From: AC-32 sp963716865
GTDB lineage: Bacteria; Actinomycetota; Thermoleophilia; Gaiellales; Gaiellaceae
NCBI GenBank assembly: GCA_963716865.1
Contig: CAVQUF010000004.1
Span: forward strand, 558,001-622,000
Direction: 5' to 3'
DNA: 64,000 nt
Numbering within the stretch: position 1 is the first letter of the stretch; each line of letters opens with the position of its first letter. Shown here one piece after another: positions 31,831-42,908 of the stretch. Below the pieces are notes generated by a model that had not been told where the DNA came from, did not search any database, and saw nothing but the letters and a program-made list of their open reading frames with translations. The position numbers and the translations under genes are program-made.

Positions 31831-33354
31831 CTACCCGAACGGCGGGGCCGTGGGCAGCGACCGCTCCTCGAAGTTGCCCCCGCGCTCGACCTGCTCGAGG
31901 ATCATGCGGTCGGTCAGCCACTCGACCGGTGCGCGGTCGTCCGTCAGCGGCCTGCCCTGCGGCCGGACTCGCGCGAGGCGGCTGCGGAAGAGCGGCAGCA
32001 GGCGCGCGATCACTCCGGGGGCGCGCGTGGCTCGGCGCTCCAGCTCGGCGCGCGTGACCGGCTCGCGCGGCGCGAAGAGGACGTCGTTGAAGCGGAGCGC
32101 GCGCCAGCGCCAGGCCTGCGGGAAGGCGGTCGAGAGCGTCGTTCCGATCGCGTCCGAGAGCCGGCGGTCGTGCGGCGTCGCCGCCACGTTCAGCGCGATC
32201 GCGCCGCCCGGCCGCAGGTGCTTCCGGGCCAGCGCGAAGAACTCCTCGGTCGCCAGGTAGAAGGGCACGTACGGCTGCCGGTAGGCATCGACGACGATCA
32301 GGTCGTACCGCTTCTTCGTCAGCTCCAGGAACGGCCGCCCGTCCGCGGCGATCAGGTGCATCCGCGGGTTGTCGCCGGCTCCGAAGTACCGGCGGGCGAC
32401 CTCGTTGAGCTTCGGGTCGAGCTCGACCCCGTCGATCGCGACGCCGGGGTAGAAGCGGCCGTACGCACGGCCGATCGTCCCCCCCGCGTTCCCGATCACG
32501 AGCATGCTGCGCGGCTCCCGCGCGAGGAGCGGCGGCAGCATCAGGAAGAGATCCCAGTACCCGCCGGTGAGCACGCTGTCCGCCCGCCACTCCGAGTGGG
32601 TGACGACACCCTCGTTCAGCTCGAGGTCACGGCCGCCCTCGCCGTCGGACACCACGCGGATGTACTGGTAGGCGGACTCGGTCTGGTAGACGGCGCTCTT
32701 GATCGACGGCGGCGGGATGAGGAGGAGGAGCGCAGCAGCCGCCGGCACGAAGAGCCAGCGGCGCGGGAGCAGCAGCGCCGCCGCGAGCGCGACACAGGCC
32801 GCAGTTCCCATGAGCGTGCGCTGGGTCCCCGCCCACGGGATCAGCACGAGCGCCGCGATAAACGTCCCGAGGAGGCTCCCGGCGGTGGAGAGCGCGTAGA
32901 GCCGTCCGGCGACCTTCCCGGCCTCGTCGACGCTGGAAAGCGCGAGGCGGACGAGGAACGGGGCCGCCGCCCCGAGCGCCGTCACCGGCACCAGGAAGAG
33001 CGCGAGCGCGGCGAAGAACGACCCCGCCACCGCGCCCACCGAGATCACGTCGAACCCGTGCAGCGCCCAGCGCAGGAACGGCCGGGCCGCAAACGGCGTG
33101 GCCGCCAGCGCGATCGCCGCGACGAGCAGGATCCCCCCGAGCACCCGCGCCTCTGGCCGCCGGTCGGCCAGCCGGCCGCCGAGCCAGTAGCCGAGCGCGA
33201 GGTACCCGAGCGTCAGTCCGATGATGTTGGCCCAGACGAACGTCGAGGCGCCGAAGTAGGGCGCCAGCAGCCGTGAGGCGCTGATCTCGGTCGCGAGCGT
33301 CGCGCCCCCGACCAGAAAGGCGACGACCCCCAGACGGAGGCCGTCACGGGCCAA
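31831..33354 (-). CDS. Fused MFS-like membrane / spermidine-synthase-like protein
   Basis: 507 aa. The N-terminal ~210 residues form about six membrane segments (GVVAFLVGGATLATEISASRLLAPYFG typical of this fusion). The C-terminal half is a spermidine-synthase Rossmann fold (MLVIGNAGGTIGRAYGRFYPGVAIDGVELDPKLNEVARRYFG in parts, then DLIVVDAYRQPYVPFYLAT). Methionine-pathway speD is not nearby, and the fusion family has no proven aminopropyl activity. It starts 4 bp after the clpC stop, so it probably belongs to the clpC transcript. Confidence 0.85.
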   Translation of the reverse strand: MARDGLRLGVVAFLVGGATLATEISASRLLAPYFGASTFVWANIIGLTLGYLALGYWLGGRLADRRPEARVLGGILLVAAIALAATPFAARPFLRWALHGFDVISVGAVAGSFFAALALFLVPVTALGAAAPFLVRLALSSVDEAGKVAGRLYALSTAGSLLGTFIAALVLIPWAGTQRTLMGTAACVALAAALLLPRRWLFVPAAAALLLLIPPPSIKSAVYQTESAYQYIRVVSDGEGGRDLELNEGVVTHSEWRADSVLTGGYWDLFLMLPPLLAREPRSMLVIGNAGGTIGRAYGRFYPGVAIDGVELDPKLNEVARRYFGAGDNPRMHLIAADGRPFLELTKKRYDLIVVDAYRQPYVPFYLATEEFFALARKHLRPGGAIALNVAATPHDRRLSDAIGTTLSTAFPQAWRWRALRFNDVLFAPREPVTRAELERRATRAPGVIARLLPLFRSRLARVRPQGRPLTDDRAPVEWLTDRMILEQVERGGNFEERSLPTAPPFG

Positions 33355-33358
33355 CTCC

Positions 33359-35887
<2,529 letters not shown>

Positions 35888-35973
35888 CGTTCCTTCTTTC
35901 CCCCGTGGCCCGGGAAATTCGTTGAGGGACCTATCGTAGCGAAGGGGTCGGGGGCTGGTGCATCCCCCGCTCG

Positions 35974-35991
35974 GACGTTTGTCAGACGTTT
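35974..35991. promoter_or_regulatory. Heptad direct repeat upstream of clpC
   Basis: GACGTTT occurs twice (35974-35980 and 35985-35991), separated by GTCA, an 11-bp period, about 90 bp upstream of the clpC start. A tandem heptad on one face of the helix is the layout used by CtsR operators, though the sequence itself differs from the known CtsR heptad. It could also serve the small divergent gene at 36046. Confidence 0.4.
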
Positions 35992-36045
35992 CTTTTTGCC
36001 TCCAGATGGAGTTCAATGCGCATGTAAGCGGGGATTGGGGGAGAG

Positions 36046-36210
36046 ATGGGGAGACGACTTCCGCCGCTGCTGTTGTTCGTCGCCGGCTATCTGGCTATGG
36101 CGTCGCTCGCGCCGCTCGTGTCGCTGGCACCCGCGCTGCTGAGCTTTTTCGCCGGCGTGCTCCTGCTGATCCGGGGGCAGGACGAGGCGGTGCCTCAGAA
36201 CATCAAGTGA
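36046..36210 (+). CDS. Small two-helix membrane protein (54 aa)
   Basis: A 54-aa frame from ATG at 36046 with GGGGGAGAG immediately upstream. It has two hydrophobic stretches (about residues 6-24 and 26-43, LLLFVAGYLAMASLAPLVSL and the following ALLSFFAGVLLLI) and a short charged tail ending QNIK. It diverges from clpC and is followed by a strong bidirectional hairpin. I do not know a family. Codon use and the ribosome-binding site support it. Confidence 0.5.
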   Translation: MGRRLPPLLLFVAGYLAMASLAPLVSLAPALLSFFAGVLLLIRGQDEAVPQNIK

Positions 36211-36243
36211 GCCGGGGCCGCCCCGGGCGGCGGGGCGGCCGGC
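36211..36243. terminator. Bidirectional GC hairpin
   Basis: GGCCGCCCCG (36216-36225) pairs with CGGGGCGGCC (36231-36240) around a 5-nt loop; GCC/GGC can extend it past a two-base bulge. It lies right after the small membrane gene and 20 bp beyond the stop of the convergent repeat protein. Confidence 0.65.
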
Positions 36244-36259
36244 TCGACAAACGAACCTG

Positions 36260-37672
36260 CTAGAGGGCCGGGGCCTCGTACAGCGAGTTCTCCGACTGCA
36301 GACGCTCGAGCTTCAGCCCGAGCTCGGTGTGGAGGCACTTCATCGCCGCGTAGTCGTTGACGGCGAAGTCACTCAGGTCCGCACCTCCCGGGACGGCGCA
36401 GGTGACCGGCTCGTGCTCGCCCTGGATGGTGATGCTCTCCGCGGTGAGGTCGATGATCATCCCCGACGCCAGAACGTACGCCGGCGGCGGAAGCAGCGGC
36501 GGCGGAGGCGGAGGCTTCCTGTTGATCGCCTTCAGCGTCCACACGCCCTCGACCTTCATGCACTTCATGAGCACCATGTCGCCCACGACGAACTCGGAGA
36601 TGTTGACGCTCTCCGGGACCGAGCACCAGACGGGATCGCCGTCGCCTTGCACGGTGATGCCGCCCTCGGCGAAGTCCAGGATGTGGCCGGCAGCCATCAG
36701 GTACTCGGTGCCGGCATCCTTCTTCTTCAGCGCCAGAAGCACCGGATGGCCGTCGCCGTACCGGCACGACATGAAGACGTGTTGGCCGGTCTCGAAGCCG
36801 GTGAGGTCGAAGCCGTCGGGCACGGCGCAGCGCACGGGCTCGTCCTTGCCCTCGACCTTGACACCGACCGAGTCGTCCGACAGTGCCGCCAGGACACCCA
36901 CGACCGAGAACTCATGGTCCGGATTGTTCATGTGGACGTCGCCTTCGTTGTCGTCGTCATCGCCAGGCGAGCTCTCGTTCTCGGCCTTGACGAGCGTGAA
37001 GCTGTTGTCCTCCTCGACCGTGACCTCGAGCGCGATCTCGTCGCCGGGCTGGAAGTCGGGCACGAGCATCCCGTCGGGGACATGCACGAAGACGCGGCCC
37101 TTGTGGACGACGGCGAGCTCGATCGTGCCGTCGTCGCCCGTGCCGAGGTAGATGCCCTCGAGCACGAGCTCGTCGGAGTGGCCGACCTTCTTCACGTGGT
37201 CGCGGCGGGTCTCGAGCGAGCCGCCCTTGCAGACGCCGTCACCGTCGAGGTCGTCGCCGGGTTTGAAGTCCGACGCTCCGTCGGCGGCCGCGGTCTTGCC
37301 GCCGCGGACGCGCAGCGAGAAGACGCTGTGGCCCGCCGAGAGGACGAGTCGTGCGCCCTTCACGGCGACCACGGTCCCGCGGAAGTGGACGCGCCTCGAC
37401 TTGCCGAGCATCCGGACCTTGCTGGCGGCGTACGTTCCGTCCGGGAGCGCCGCGGCCTTGACCGCGACCAGCCGTCCGACGCGGACGCGCTTGAACGCTG
37501 CGCGCGCGCGAACCGTCCTCACGACCCCGTTTCGAGAGGCGGTCACGAGGGACTTGCGCGCGGAATCCTTGGCGATCACGACGCCACGGAACGTCGCGGC
37601 CATCGACGTCGCGGGCAGCGCGAACGCGATTGCTGCGACAACGGCGGCGGCCAGCAGAAAGGCTCTCTTCAC
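36260..37672 (-). CDS. Exported DUF5666-like protein with three C-x20-C repeats
   Basis: 470 aa with a signal peptide (FLLAAAVVAAIAFALPATSMAA). The first half is beta-rich and very basic (FRGVVIAKDSARKSLVTASRNG), like DUF5666 OB-type domains. The second half holds three repeats of about 80 residues, each with V-x-C-x-VP ... M-x-C. The two Cys are separated by exactly 20 residues in all three (CAVPDG...MSC, CSVPES...MKC, CAVPGG...MKC). A run of prolines separates repeats 2 and 3. One disulfide per repeat outside the cell is likely. Function unknown; its place beside the polysaccharide locus suggests an envelope role. Confidence 0.75.
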   Translation of the reverse strand: MKRAFLLAAAVVAAIAFALPATSMAATFRGVVIAKDSARKSLVTASRNGVVRTVRARAAFKRVRVGRLVAVKAAALPDGTYAASKVRMLGKSRRVHFRGTVVAVKGARLVLSAGHSVFSLRVRGGKTAAADGASDFKPGDDLDGDGVCKGGSLETRRDHVKKVGHSDELVLEGIYLGTGDDGTIELAVVHKGRVFVHVPDGMLVPDFQPGDEIALEVTVEEDNSFTLVKAENESSPGDDDDNEGDVHMNNPDHEFSVVGVLAALSDDSVGVKVEGKDEPVRCAVPDGFDLTGFETGQHVFMSCRYGDGHPVLLALKKKDAGTEYLMAAGHILDFAEGGITVQGDGDPVWCSVPESVNISEFVVGDMVLMKCMKVEGVWTLKAINRKPPPPPPLLPPPAYVLASGMIIDLTAESITIQGEHEPVTCAVPGGADLSDFAVNDYAAMKCLHTELGLKLERLQSENSLYEAPAL

Positions 37673-37863
37673 TTGGTTGTCTCCTTCCGACCGACAAGCC
37701 GGCCGGAGACCTTCGCCCCGGGCCGGCTCGACGGATCGTTCTCAGACGTCGGCGGTCGGGCGGCAACCGCACTCCTGCTCCTCTGTTCCATCGGCCGCCG
37801 AGGGTTACGGCTTGCGGAAAGTCCCTCCCTCGGACCACCGCAATCGAGGGATGGTTAAGCCAA
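37673..37863 (-). promoter_or_regulatory. Long, possibly structured 5' leader of the DUF5666-like gene
   Basis: The 254-bp gap upstream of the exported repeat protein holds no credible gene. The minus strand contains TCCCTCG...CGAGGGA (a 7-bp stem near 37826-37853) followed by CCGCAAGCC and CGGCGGCCGATGG. The latter two segments loosely resemble the conserved ends of c-di-GMP-I riboswitches, but I cannot fold a convincing three-way aptamer by eye. A good Shine-Dalgarno (GGAAGGAGA) precedes the start. I call this only a candidate structured leader. Confidence 0.25.
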
Positions 37864-37883
37864 GGCGTTCGCTCGCGAACGCC
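37864..37883. repeat. Perfect 9-bp inverted repeat
   Basis: GGCGTTCGC-TC-GCGAACGCC. It sits between the terminator-like hairpin of the sugar transferase gene and the leader of the repeat protein. It could be an operator or a second stem of the terminator. Confidence 0.45.
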
Positions 37884-37893
37884 GACCAGGAGA

Positions 37894-37920
37894 GGCCGTG
37901 CCGGCTTTGCCGGTGCGGCC
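37894..37920 (-). terminator. Hairpin after the polyprenyl glycosylphosphotransferase gene
   Basis: GGCCG-TG-CCGGC, loop TTT, GCCGG-TG-CGGCC: two five-base-pair stems separated by a symmetric mismatch, starting 6 bp after the stop of the sugar transferase gene. With the adjacent 9-bp repeat it gives tandem stems. Confidence 0.55.
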
Positions 37921-37926
37921 GTTCAG

Positions 37927-39405
37927 CTACTCGGCCTGGGCGAAGTAGCGGCGGACGGCCATGAGCGTCAGCAGCAGGATCTTGACGTCGAGCCAGAGCG
38001 ACCAGTTCTCGATGTAGTAGTTGTCCCACTCGACCCGGTCGCTGAGCGACGTTCTGCCGCGCAGCCCGTGCACCTGGGCCCAGCCCGTGATCCCGGACTT
38101 GACGCGGTGCCGGTCGCCGTACCGGTGGACGTTGCGCTCGAAGAGGCGCACGAAGTCGGGCCGCTCGGGCCGGGGCCCGATCAGGCTCATCTCGCCCCTG
38201 AGCACGTTCAGGAGCTGAGGCAGCTCGTCCAGCGACGTACGGCGAATGAACGTGCCGAAGCTCGTCCGCCGGTCGTCGCCCTCGATCCCGCCGGGCGCGG
38301 TGTCCGCCGGCAGGTCGGGCAGCACGACCTGCTCCGTGGTGGTGCGCATGGAGCGGAACTTGAGCATCTGGAAGTGCCGGCCGTCGCGGCCGATGCGCGG
38401 CTGGCGGAAGAAGATCGGCCGCCCCACGGAACGGAGCGTCCCGAGCGAGAGGACGATGAAGACCGGCGCGCCGACGACGAGGATCGTCGCCGCGACGATC
38501 CGGTCGGCAAGGTGCTTGAGCGCGAACTGCCAGCCCTTCGGGTTCGTCCTGCGGGCCGTGAGCAGCGGCAGGCCGCCGATGTGCTCGACCGTGAGGCGCT
38601 CCGTCACGCTCTCGAACAGGCGCGGGACGAGCGATACCTCGATGCCGAGCTCCTGGCAGCGCTTGACCTCGCGCAGGAGGACCTCGCTCGGAGCGGTCGA
38701 GAACGTGATCACGACGTGCTCGACGCCGTGCTGCTCGACCACCCGCTCGAGATCCCAGCTCGCGCCGACCACCGGGACGGGCAGGCCATTCTCGTCGAGA
38801 GGCTCCTTGTCGAGGAAGCCGATCGGGCGCAGGCCGAACTCGGGGTGCTCGATCAGACGACGCGCGGTCAGACGGCCGATCCGGCCGGCCCCGACGATCA
38901 GGGTCGGCTTCGCCAGCTCGCCGTCGCGGCGCGCCTTGACCCGCGACCAGTCGAGCGCGACCCTGCCGGCAGCGAGGTAGACGGCGCTGAAGGCCCAGAG
39001 GCGAAGAGCCTGCGCCGCGAGATCGTCGACGTCGCCCGGGAGGAGAATGCGGAGGGTGACGACCGCCATCGTGGCGAGGACCGTCGCCGCGAGAACGGCC
39101 CGCACGTCGTCGAGGGCCTGCACGCGGACGCGCCACGAGTACATGCCCCGCATGCGGAGACCGAGGAGCACGAGGGCGCTGTAGACGACGAGCCAGACCG
39201 GCGAGATCCGGAGGATGCCCGCGTCGCCCGAGCCGAGCTGCGCCGCAATGCAGGCGGCGGCAAGCATGGCCGCGTCCAGGGCGAGCGTGCCGCGAGCCCC
39301 GCCGAGGCCGCGGGCGCGCCGCCGCGCGAGCGCGCCTGTCCCCTCGAGCCCGATCGGCTCGAGAGCAGGAAGCGCCTGCAACTCGGTCAGGGGTCGCGTC
39401 GCCAT
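37927..39405 (-). CDS. Polyprenyl glycosylphosphotransferase (exopolysaccharide initiation)
   Basis: 492 aa of the WcaJ/CpsE/PssA class. About four membrane segments and a CoA-binding-like Rossmann middle domain (LIVGAGRIGRLTARRLIEHPEFGLRPIGFLD in part) precede the catalytic bacterial sugar transferase domain: FFRQPRIGRDGRHFQMLKFRSM, RTSLDELPQLLNVLRGEMSLIGPRPERP and VKSGITGWAQVHGLRGRTSL. It moves a sugar-1-phosphate onto undecaprenyl phosphate to start each repeat unit. It is transcribed away from the main polysaccharide genes but clearly belongs to the locus. Start is ATG at 39405. Confidence 0.93.
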   Translation of the reverse strand: MATRPLTELQALPALEPIGLEGTGALARRRARGLGGARGTLALDAAMLAAACIAAQLGSGDAGILRISPVWLVVYSALVLLGLRMRGMYSWRVRVQALDDVRAVLAATVLATMAVVTLRILLPGDVDDLAAQALRLWAFSAVYLAAGRVALDWSRVKARRDGELAKPTLIVGAGRIGRLTARRLIEHPEFGLRPIGFLDKEPLDENGLPVPVVGASWDLERVVEQHGVEHVVITFSTAPSEVLLREVKRCQELGIEVSLVPRLFESVTERLTVEHIGGLPLLTARRTNPKGWQFALKHLADRIVAATILVVGAPVFIVLSLGTLRSVGRPIFFRQPRIGRDGRHFQMLKFRSMRTTTEQVVLPDLPADTAPGGIEGDDRRTSFGTFIRRTSLDELPQLLNVLRGEMSLIGPRPERPDFVRLFERNVHRYGDRHRVKSGITGWAQVHGLRGRTSLSDRVEWDNYYIENWSLWLDVKILLLTLMAVRRYFAQAE

Positions 39406-39452
39406 GTCGCCGCCTTGGGCCGCAGCGTCCAGTCGGAGCTAGACCGCGTGCC

Positions 39453-39812
39453 CTACGACTTCGTCCGTCCGAGCCTGCGCAGCCCGGTGCCTGCGACGAG
39501 CAGAAGCGCGCCGCCCGCGGTCAACAGCGCGAGGTCGAGACCCGTGAACGGGAGCCCGCCCTTCGACTTGACCGTCTGAGCGCCGAGCGCCTTCTCGACG
39601 GCTCCCTGCACGCCGACATGCGGATAGCCCTGGAGCGCTGCGTCCCGCTGCGCCCGCATCAGGTCGCTGCGCGAATACGTCTGATCGAGCCGGCCGTTGT
39701 CGGCATAGTCCTTGTAGATCTGCTGCGGAGTCGCCGCGAGCGCCGCTGGAGCTGCGCCCAGCGATACGACAGCGCACACGCTTGCCGCCCAGATCAAGAA
39801 TCGACGCCTCAT
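39453..39812 (-). CDS. Small sortase-motif surface protein (LPFTG)
   Basis: About 119 aa from ATG at 39812 (the frame extends to a TTG at 39839). A signal peptide (FLIWAASVCAVVSLGAAPAALAA) is followed by a short charged region (QIYKDYADNGRLDQTYSRSDLMRAQRDA in part). A classic sorting signal ends the protein: LPFTG, then a hydrophobic segment and RRLGRTKS. It should be anchored to the wall by a sortase encoded elsewhere. It precedes the sugar transferase by 47 bp, so the two may be co-transcribed. Confidence 0.8.
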   Translation of the reverse strand: MRRRFLIWAASVCAVVSLGAAPAALAATPQQIYKDYADNGRLDQTYSRSDLMRAQRDAALQGYPHVGVQGAVEKALGAQTVKSKGGLPFTGLDLALLTAGGALLLVAGTGLRRLGRTKS

Positions 39813-40035
39813 CCTTGGTCTCCCTTCCCTCCTGCTCAAGGCACTTGGCCGTTGAGCCTACACCGTGCGCAGCCCGGCGCTGCCCACACCACCCTCGTTC
39901 GGCAGGAGGTCCCCCCGCCTAGCCGACTCGACGTTCCCCTCGTCCCGCATCGAACCGTAGTCCGGCTCGCGCCTGTACGCAAGGGCAAATCGATCCGGCA
40001 TTCCCCGCCCGAAGCGGCTCGTAGAGTGCATCGCA

Positions 40036-41856
40036 GTGGTGTTCGACGCCGGAACCGCGGCGCGCGTGCTGCCGACCGCGGCGCTCGCCGCGGCTGCGTG
40101 GGCGCTCGCCTGGATCGCGACCGGAAGCACCAGCAGCGCCGACTGGCTGCCCTACGCGTTCCTGGGCGCGCTGCTGCTCGCAGTGGTGCTGCTGAGCGGC
40201 GCGGCCCGCCCTGACCGCACCGAACTGGTCGCCGTCGGCGCCCTCGTGGCCCTCGCAGGGTGGGAGTCCGTCTCGATCGCGTGGTCGGCGGTGCCGCCGC
40301 TCGCCCGCGACGAGGCGCTCCTGACGCTCTTCTACGCGATCGCGTTCGTGGTGCCGCTCGTGACCCTCCGCACCGCCGGCGACCGCCTGCTCGCGACGAC
40401 CTCCGTCGCGGCCGTCGCGGGGGTTCTCGCGCTCGGGGCCGGAGTCGTGCTCCGCTTCGGCTCCGACCAGGTCGACCACTTCTACTCGGGCCGGCTCTCC
40501 TTCCCGATCTCGTACCCGAACGCCCAGGCGGCCGTCTTCCTGATCGGCTTCTGGCCCGCGGTCGTGCTCGCTGCGCAGAGGGCCCGCTCGCCCGTGGTGC
40601 GGATGCTCGCGGTTGCCGCCGCGACCGCGATCGCGTCCGGCTGGCTGACCGCGCAGAGCAAGGGCGGAATCCTGGCGATCGCGGCCTCGGCGGCCCTCGT
40701 GTTCGGGCTCTCGCCGCTCAGGCTCCGCCTGCTCCCGCCGACGCTGCTCGCGGCCGGCCTCACCTTCGCGGCCTACCGGCCGCTGACCGCGCCCTTCCGG
40801 TCGGGGAGCGTCGAGGATGTGAAGCGCGCGGGCTCGGCGATCATCCTCCTGACCCTGCTCGGCGCGCTGCTCGGTCTGGCATACGCGCTAGCGGACCGGC
40901 GGCTCGAGCTCGGCCCGCGCCGGGTGCGGGCGGCGGGACGCGCCACGCTCGGGCTCCTCTGCGCCGGGCTCGTCGCCGCTGTCGTCGTCTTCTTCGCGGC
41001 CGTCTACCACGCGGGCTGGTTCGGCGACGAGTGGCGCGCGTTCAAGAACGCCCCGACCTCGTCGAGCTCCTCGAGCCACCTGCTTCAGCTCGGGTCGTAC
41101 CGCTACGACATCTGGCGCGTGGCCCTCCACGAGGCCGCGCACCATCCGCTCGCCGGGATCGGATCGCGTGGATTCGGGCCTGCGTACCTCCAGCTGCGGC
41201 ACAGCCCGGATACGCCGGCCCGGGCGCACTCGGTCGAGCTGGACGCCCTGAGTGAGCTCGGCGTGGTGGGCTTCGCGCTCCTCGTCTGCGCGCTCGCCCT
41301 GCCCTTCCTGCGCGTCGTCTCGCGTGCGCGCGCGCGGGATCCCGCTGCGACCGCGGCCTTCGGCGGCGCCGCGTACTGGCTCGTTCACGCCTCGGTGGAC
41401 TGGATCTGGACCGTCCCCGCCTGCGGCCTCCCGTTCTTCCTGCTGCTCGGAGCCGGCGGGTCCGGCGGCGATCGGCGCCTGCTCGCGAGGAAGGAGGCGA
41501 TCGCGGCGGCCGTTGCCACCGTTCTCGTGGCACTCGTCGCGTTCGTGCCGCCCTGGCTCTCCGCCAGGCTCGCCGCGCGCGACCAGTTCCACTGGGCCAA
41601 GCGGCTCGACCCGCTCTCGGTCGGCCCGTACGTCGCGGAGGCCGCGAGCGCGGGCTCGCCGCAGGCCTCGGCGGCGATTCTCGAAGAGGCCGTGCGGAAG
41701 GAGCCGCGCGTCGTCGAATGGCGCTTCGACCTGGCGCAGGCGTACATCAGCGCGCGAGAGCTCCAGCGTGCGAGGGCAGCGTTGCTCGAGGCTCAGAGGC
41801 TCGACCCGCGCGAGCCGCGGATCGCCGACGAGCTGAGGCGCCTCCCCGCGGGCTAG
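40036..41856 (+). CDS. O-antigen ligase/polymerase-like membrane protein with C-terminal TPR-like segment
   Basis: About 606 aa from GTG at 40036. Roughly twelve membrane segments and the Wzy_C/O-antigen-ligase core (SKGGILAIAASAALVFGLSPLRL, then the large loop with HEAAHHPLAGIGSRGFGPAYLQ and ARAHSVELDALSELGVVGF). A soluble C-terminal tail has TPR-like helices (DLAQAYISARELQRARAALLEAQRLDPREPRIADEL in part). Such proteins polymerise or ligate polyprenyl-linked glycans outside the membrane. A second family member lies at 52353. The 223 bp upstream hold no gene that I can see. Confidence 0.88.
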   Translation: MVFDAGTAARVLPTAALAAAAWALAWIATGSTSSADWLPYAFLGALLLAVVLLSGAARPDRTELVAVGALVALAGWESVSIAWSAVPPLARDEALLTLFYAIAFVVPLVTLRTAGDRLLATTSVAAVAGVLALGAGVVLRFGSDQVDHFYSGRLSFPISYPNAQAAVFLIGFWPAVVLAAQRARSPVVRMLAVAAATAIASGWLTAQSKGGILAIAASAALVFGLSPLRLRLLPPTLLAAGLTFAAYRPLTAPFRSGSVEDVKRAGSAIILLTLLGALLGLAYALADRRLELGPRRVRAAGRATLGLLCAGLVAAVVVFFAAVYHAGWFGDEWRAFKNAPTSSSSSSHLLQLGSYRYDIWRVALHEAAHHPLAGIGSRGFGPAYLQLRHSPDTPARAHSVELDALSELGVVGFALLVCALALPFLRVVSRARARDPAATAAFGGAAYWLVHASVDWIWTVPACGLPFFLLLGAGGSGGDRRLLARKEAIAAAVATVLVALVAFVPPWLSARLAARDQFHWAKRLDPLSVGPYVAEAASAGSPQASAAILEEAVRKEPRVVEWRFDLAQAYISARELQRARAALLEAQRLDPREPRIADELRRLPAG

Positions 41857-41902
41857 CCGCGCGGGTGGTTGCGCCTGCCGAAGCGCCCGTTACGCTGCGT
41901 GC

Positions 41903-42892
41903 GTGGCTGGAAAGGCGCTCATCACCGGAGGCGCGGGCTTCATCGGCTCTCACCTGTCCGAGCGCCTGCTAGCTGAGGGCTGGGAGGTGTTCGTCCTGGA
42001 CGACGTCTCGACGGGCTCGCTCCAGAACATCGAGCACCTCCGCGACCGCGACGACTTCCATCTCGTGGTCGACTCGGTCCTCTCGCCGTCGGTCGTCAGC
42101 GAGGTCGTGCACAAGTGCGACGTGGTCTTCCACCTCGCCGCGGCCGTCGGCGTCCGCCTGATCGTCGAGCAGCCGGTCCACACGATGGTCACGAACGTCC
42201 AGGGGACCGAGACCGTGCTCGGCTACTGCAGCGAGTTCGGCAAGCGCGTCCTGATCGCCTCCAGCTCGGAGGTGTACGGCGACCACCGCGAACAGCGGCC
42301 CCTGGCCGAGGACGACCGGAGGGTCTACGGGCCGACGACCGAGAAGCGCTGGCTCTACGCCGACTCGAAAGCGATGGACGAGCACCTGGCGCTCTCGTAC
42401 CACCTCGAGCGCGGGCTCGACGCGGTCATCGCGAGGCTCTTCAACACGGTCGGGCCGAGGCAGAGCGGCCAGTACGGGATGGTGATCCCGCGCTTCGTCG
42501 AGCGGGCGCTCTCCCGCGGGCCGCTCGAGGTCCACGGCGACGGCACGCAGACGCGCTCGTTCTGCCACGTGGCCGACACCGTGCGCGCGCTCAGCGGGCT
42601 GATGGACGCGAGCGACATCTCCGGCGACATCTTCAACGTCGGCTCCTCGGAGCGCGTTCGCATCATCGACCTGGCCGAGCGCGTGAAGCAGGCCACGGGC
42701 AGCGACTCGGAGATCACATTCGTGCCGTACGACCGCGTGTACGGCCAGGGGATCGAGGACACGCTTCACCGCGAGCCGGCGACGGGGAAGATCCGCGAGG
42801 CGATCGGCTGGACGCCGGAACGCGATCTCGACGCGATCCTCCGAGACGTGATCGAGCACATGCGCGCGGCCGGGCAGCTCGAGCGGGCCTGA
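41903..42892 (+). CDS. NAD-dependent nucleotide-sugar epimerase/dehydratase
   Basis: 329 aa, extended SDR family. The Rossmann motif is GGAGFIGSHL, then SSSEVYGD, and the catalytic Y-x-x-x-K is in WLYADSKAMDEH. RLFNTVGPRQSGQYGMVIPRFVERAL, VHGDGTQTRSFCHVAD and FNVGSSERVRI follow. The set resembles UDP-glucuronate decarboxylase or UDP-glucose 4-epimerase relatives. It makes an activated sugar for the polysaccharide. Start is GTG at 41903; the flippase gene follows after 16 bp. Confidence 0.9.
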   Translation: MAGKALITGGAGFIGSHLSERLLAEGWEVFVLDDVSTGSLQNIEHLRDRDDFHLVVDSVLSPSVVSEVVHKCDVVFHLAAAVGVRLIVEQPVHTMVTNVQGTETVLGYCSEFGKRVLIASSSEVYGDHREQRPLAEDDRRVYGPTTEKRWLYADSKAMDEHLALSYHLERGLDAVIARLFNTVGPRQSGQYGMVIPRFVERALSRGPLEVHGDGTQTRSFCHVADTVRALSGLMDASDISGDIFNVGSSERVRIIDLAERVKQATGSDSEITFVPYDRVYGQGIEDTLHREPATGKIREAIGWTPERDLDAILRDVIEHMRAAGQLERA

Positions 42893-42908
42893 CGCGGGCC
42901 CCGGGGCC

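Noticed and set aside
37673..37926. A firm c-di-GMP-I riboswitch call
   Set aside because: Only short end-like segments match; the conserved three-way junction and tetraloop receptor could not be drawn, so it is listed only as a candidate leader.
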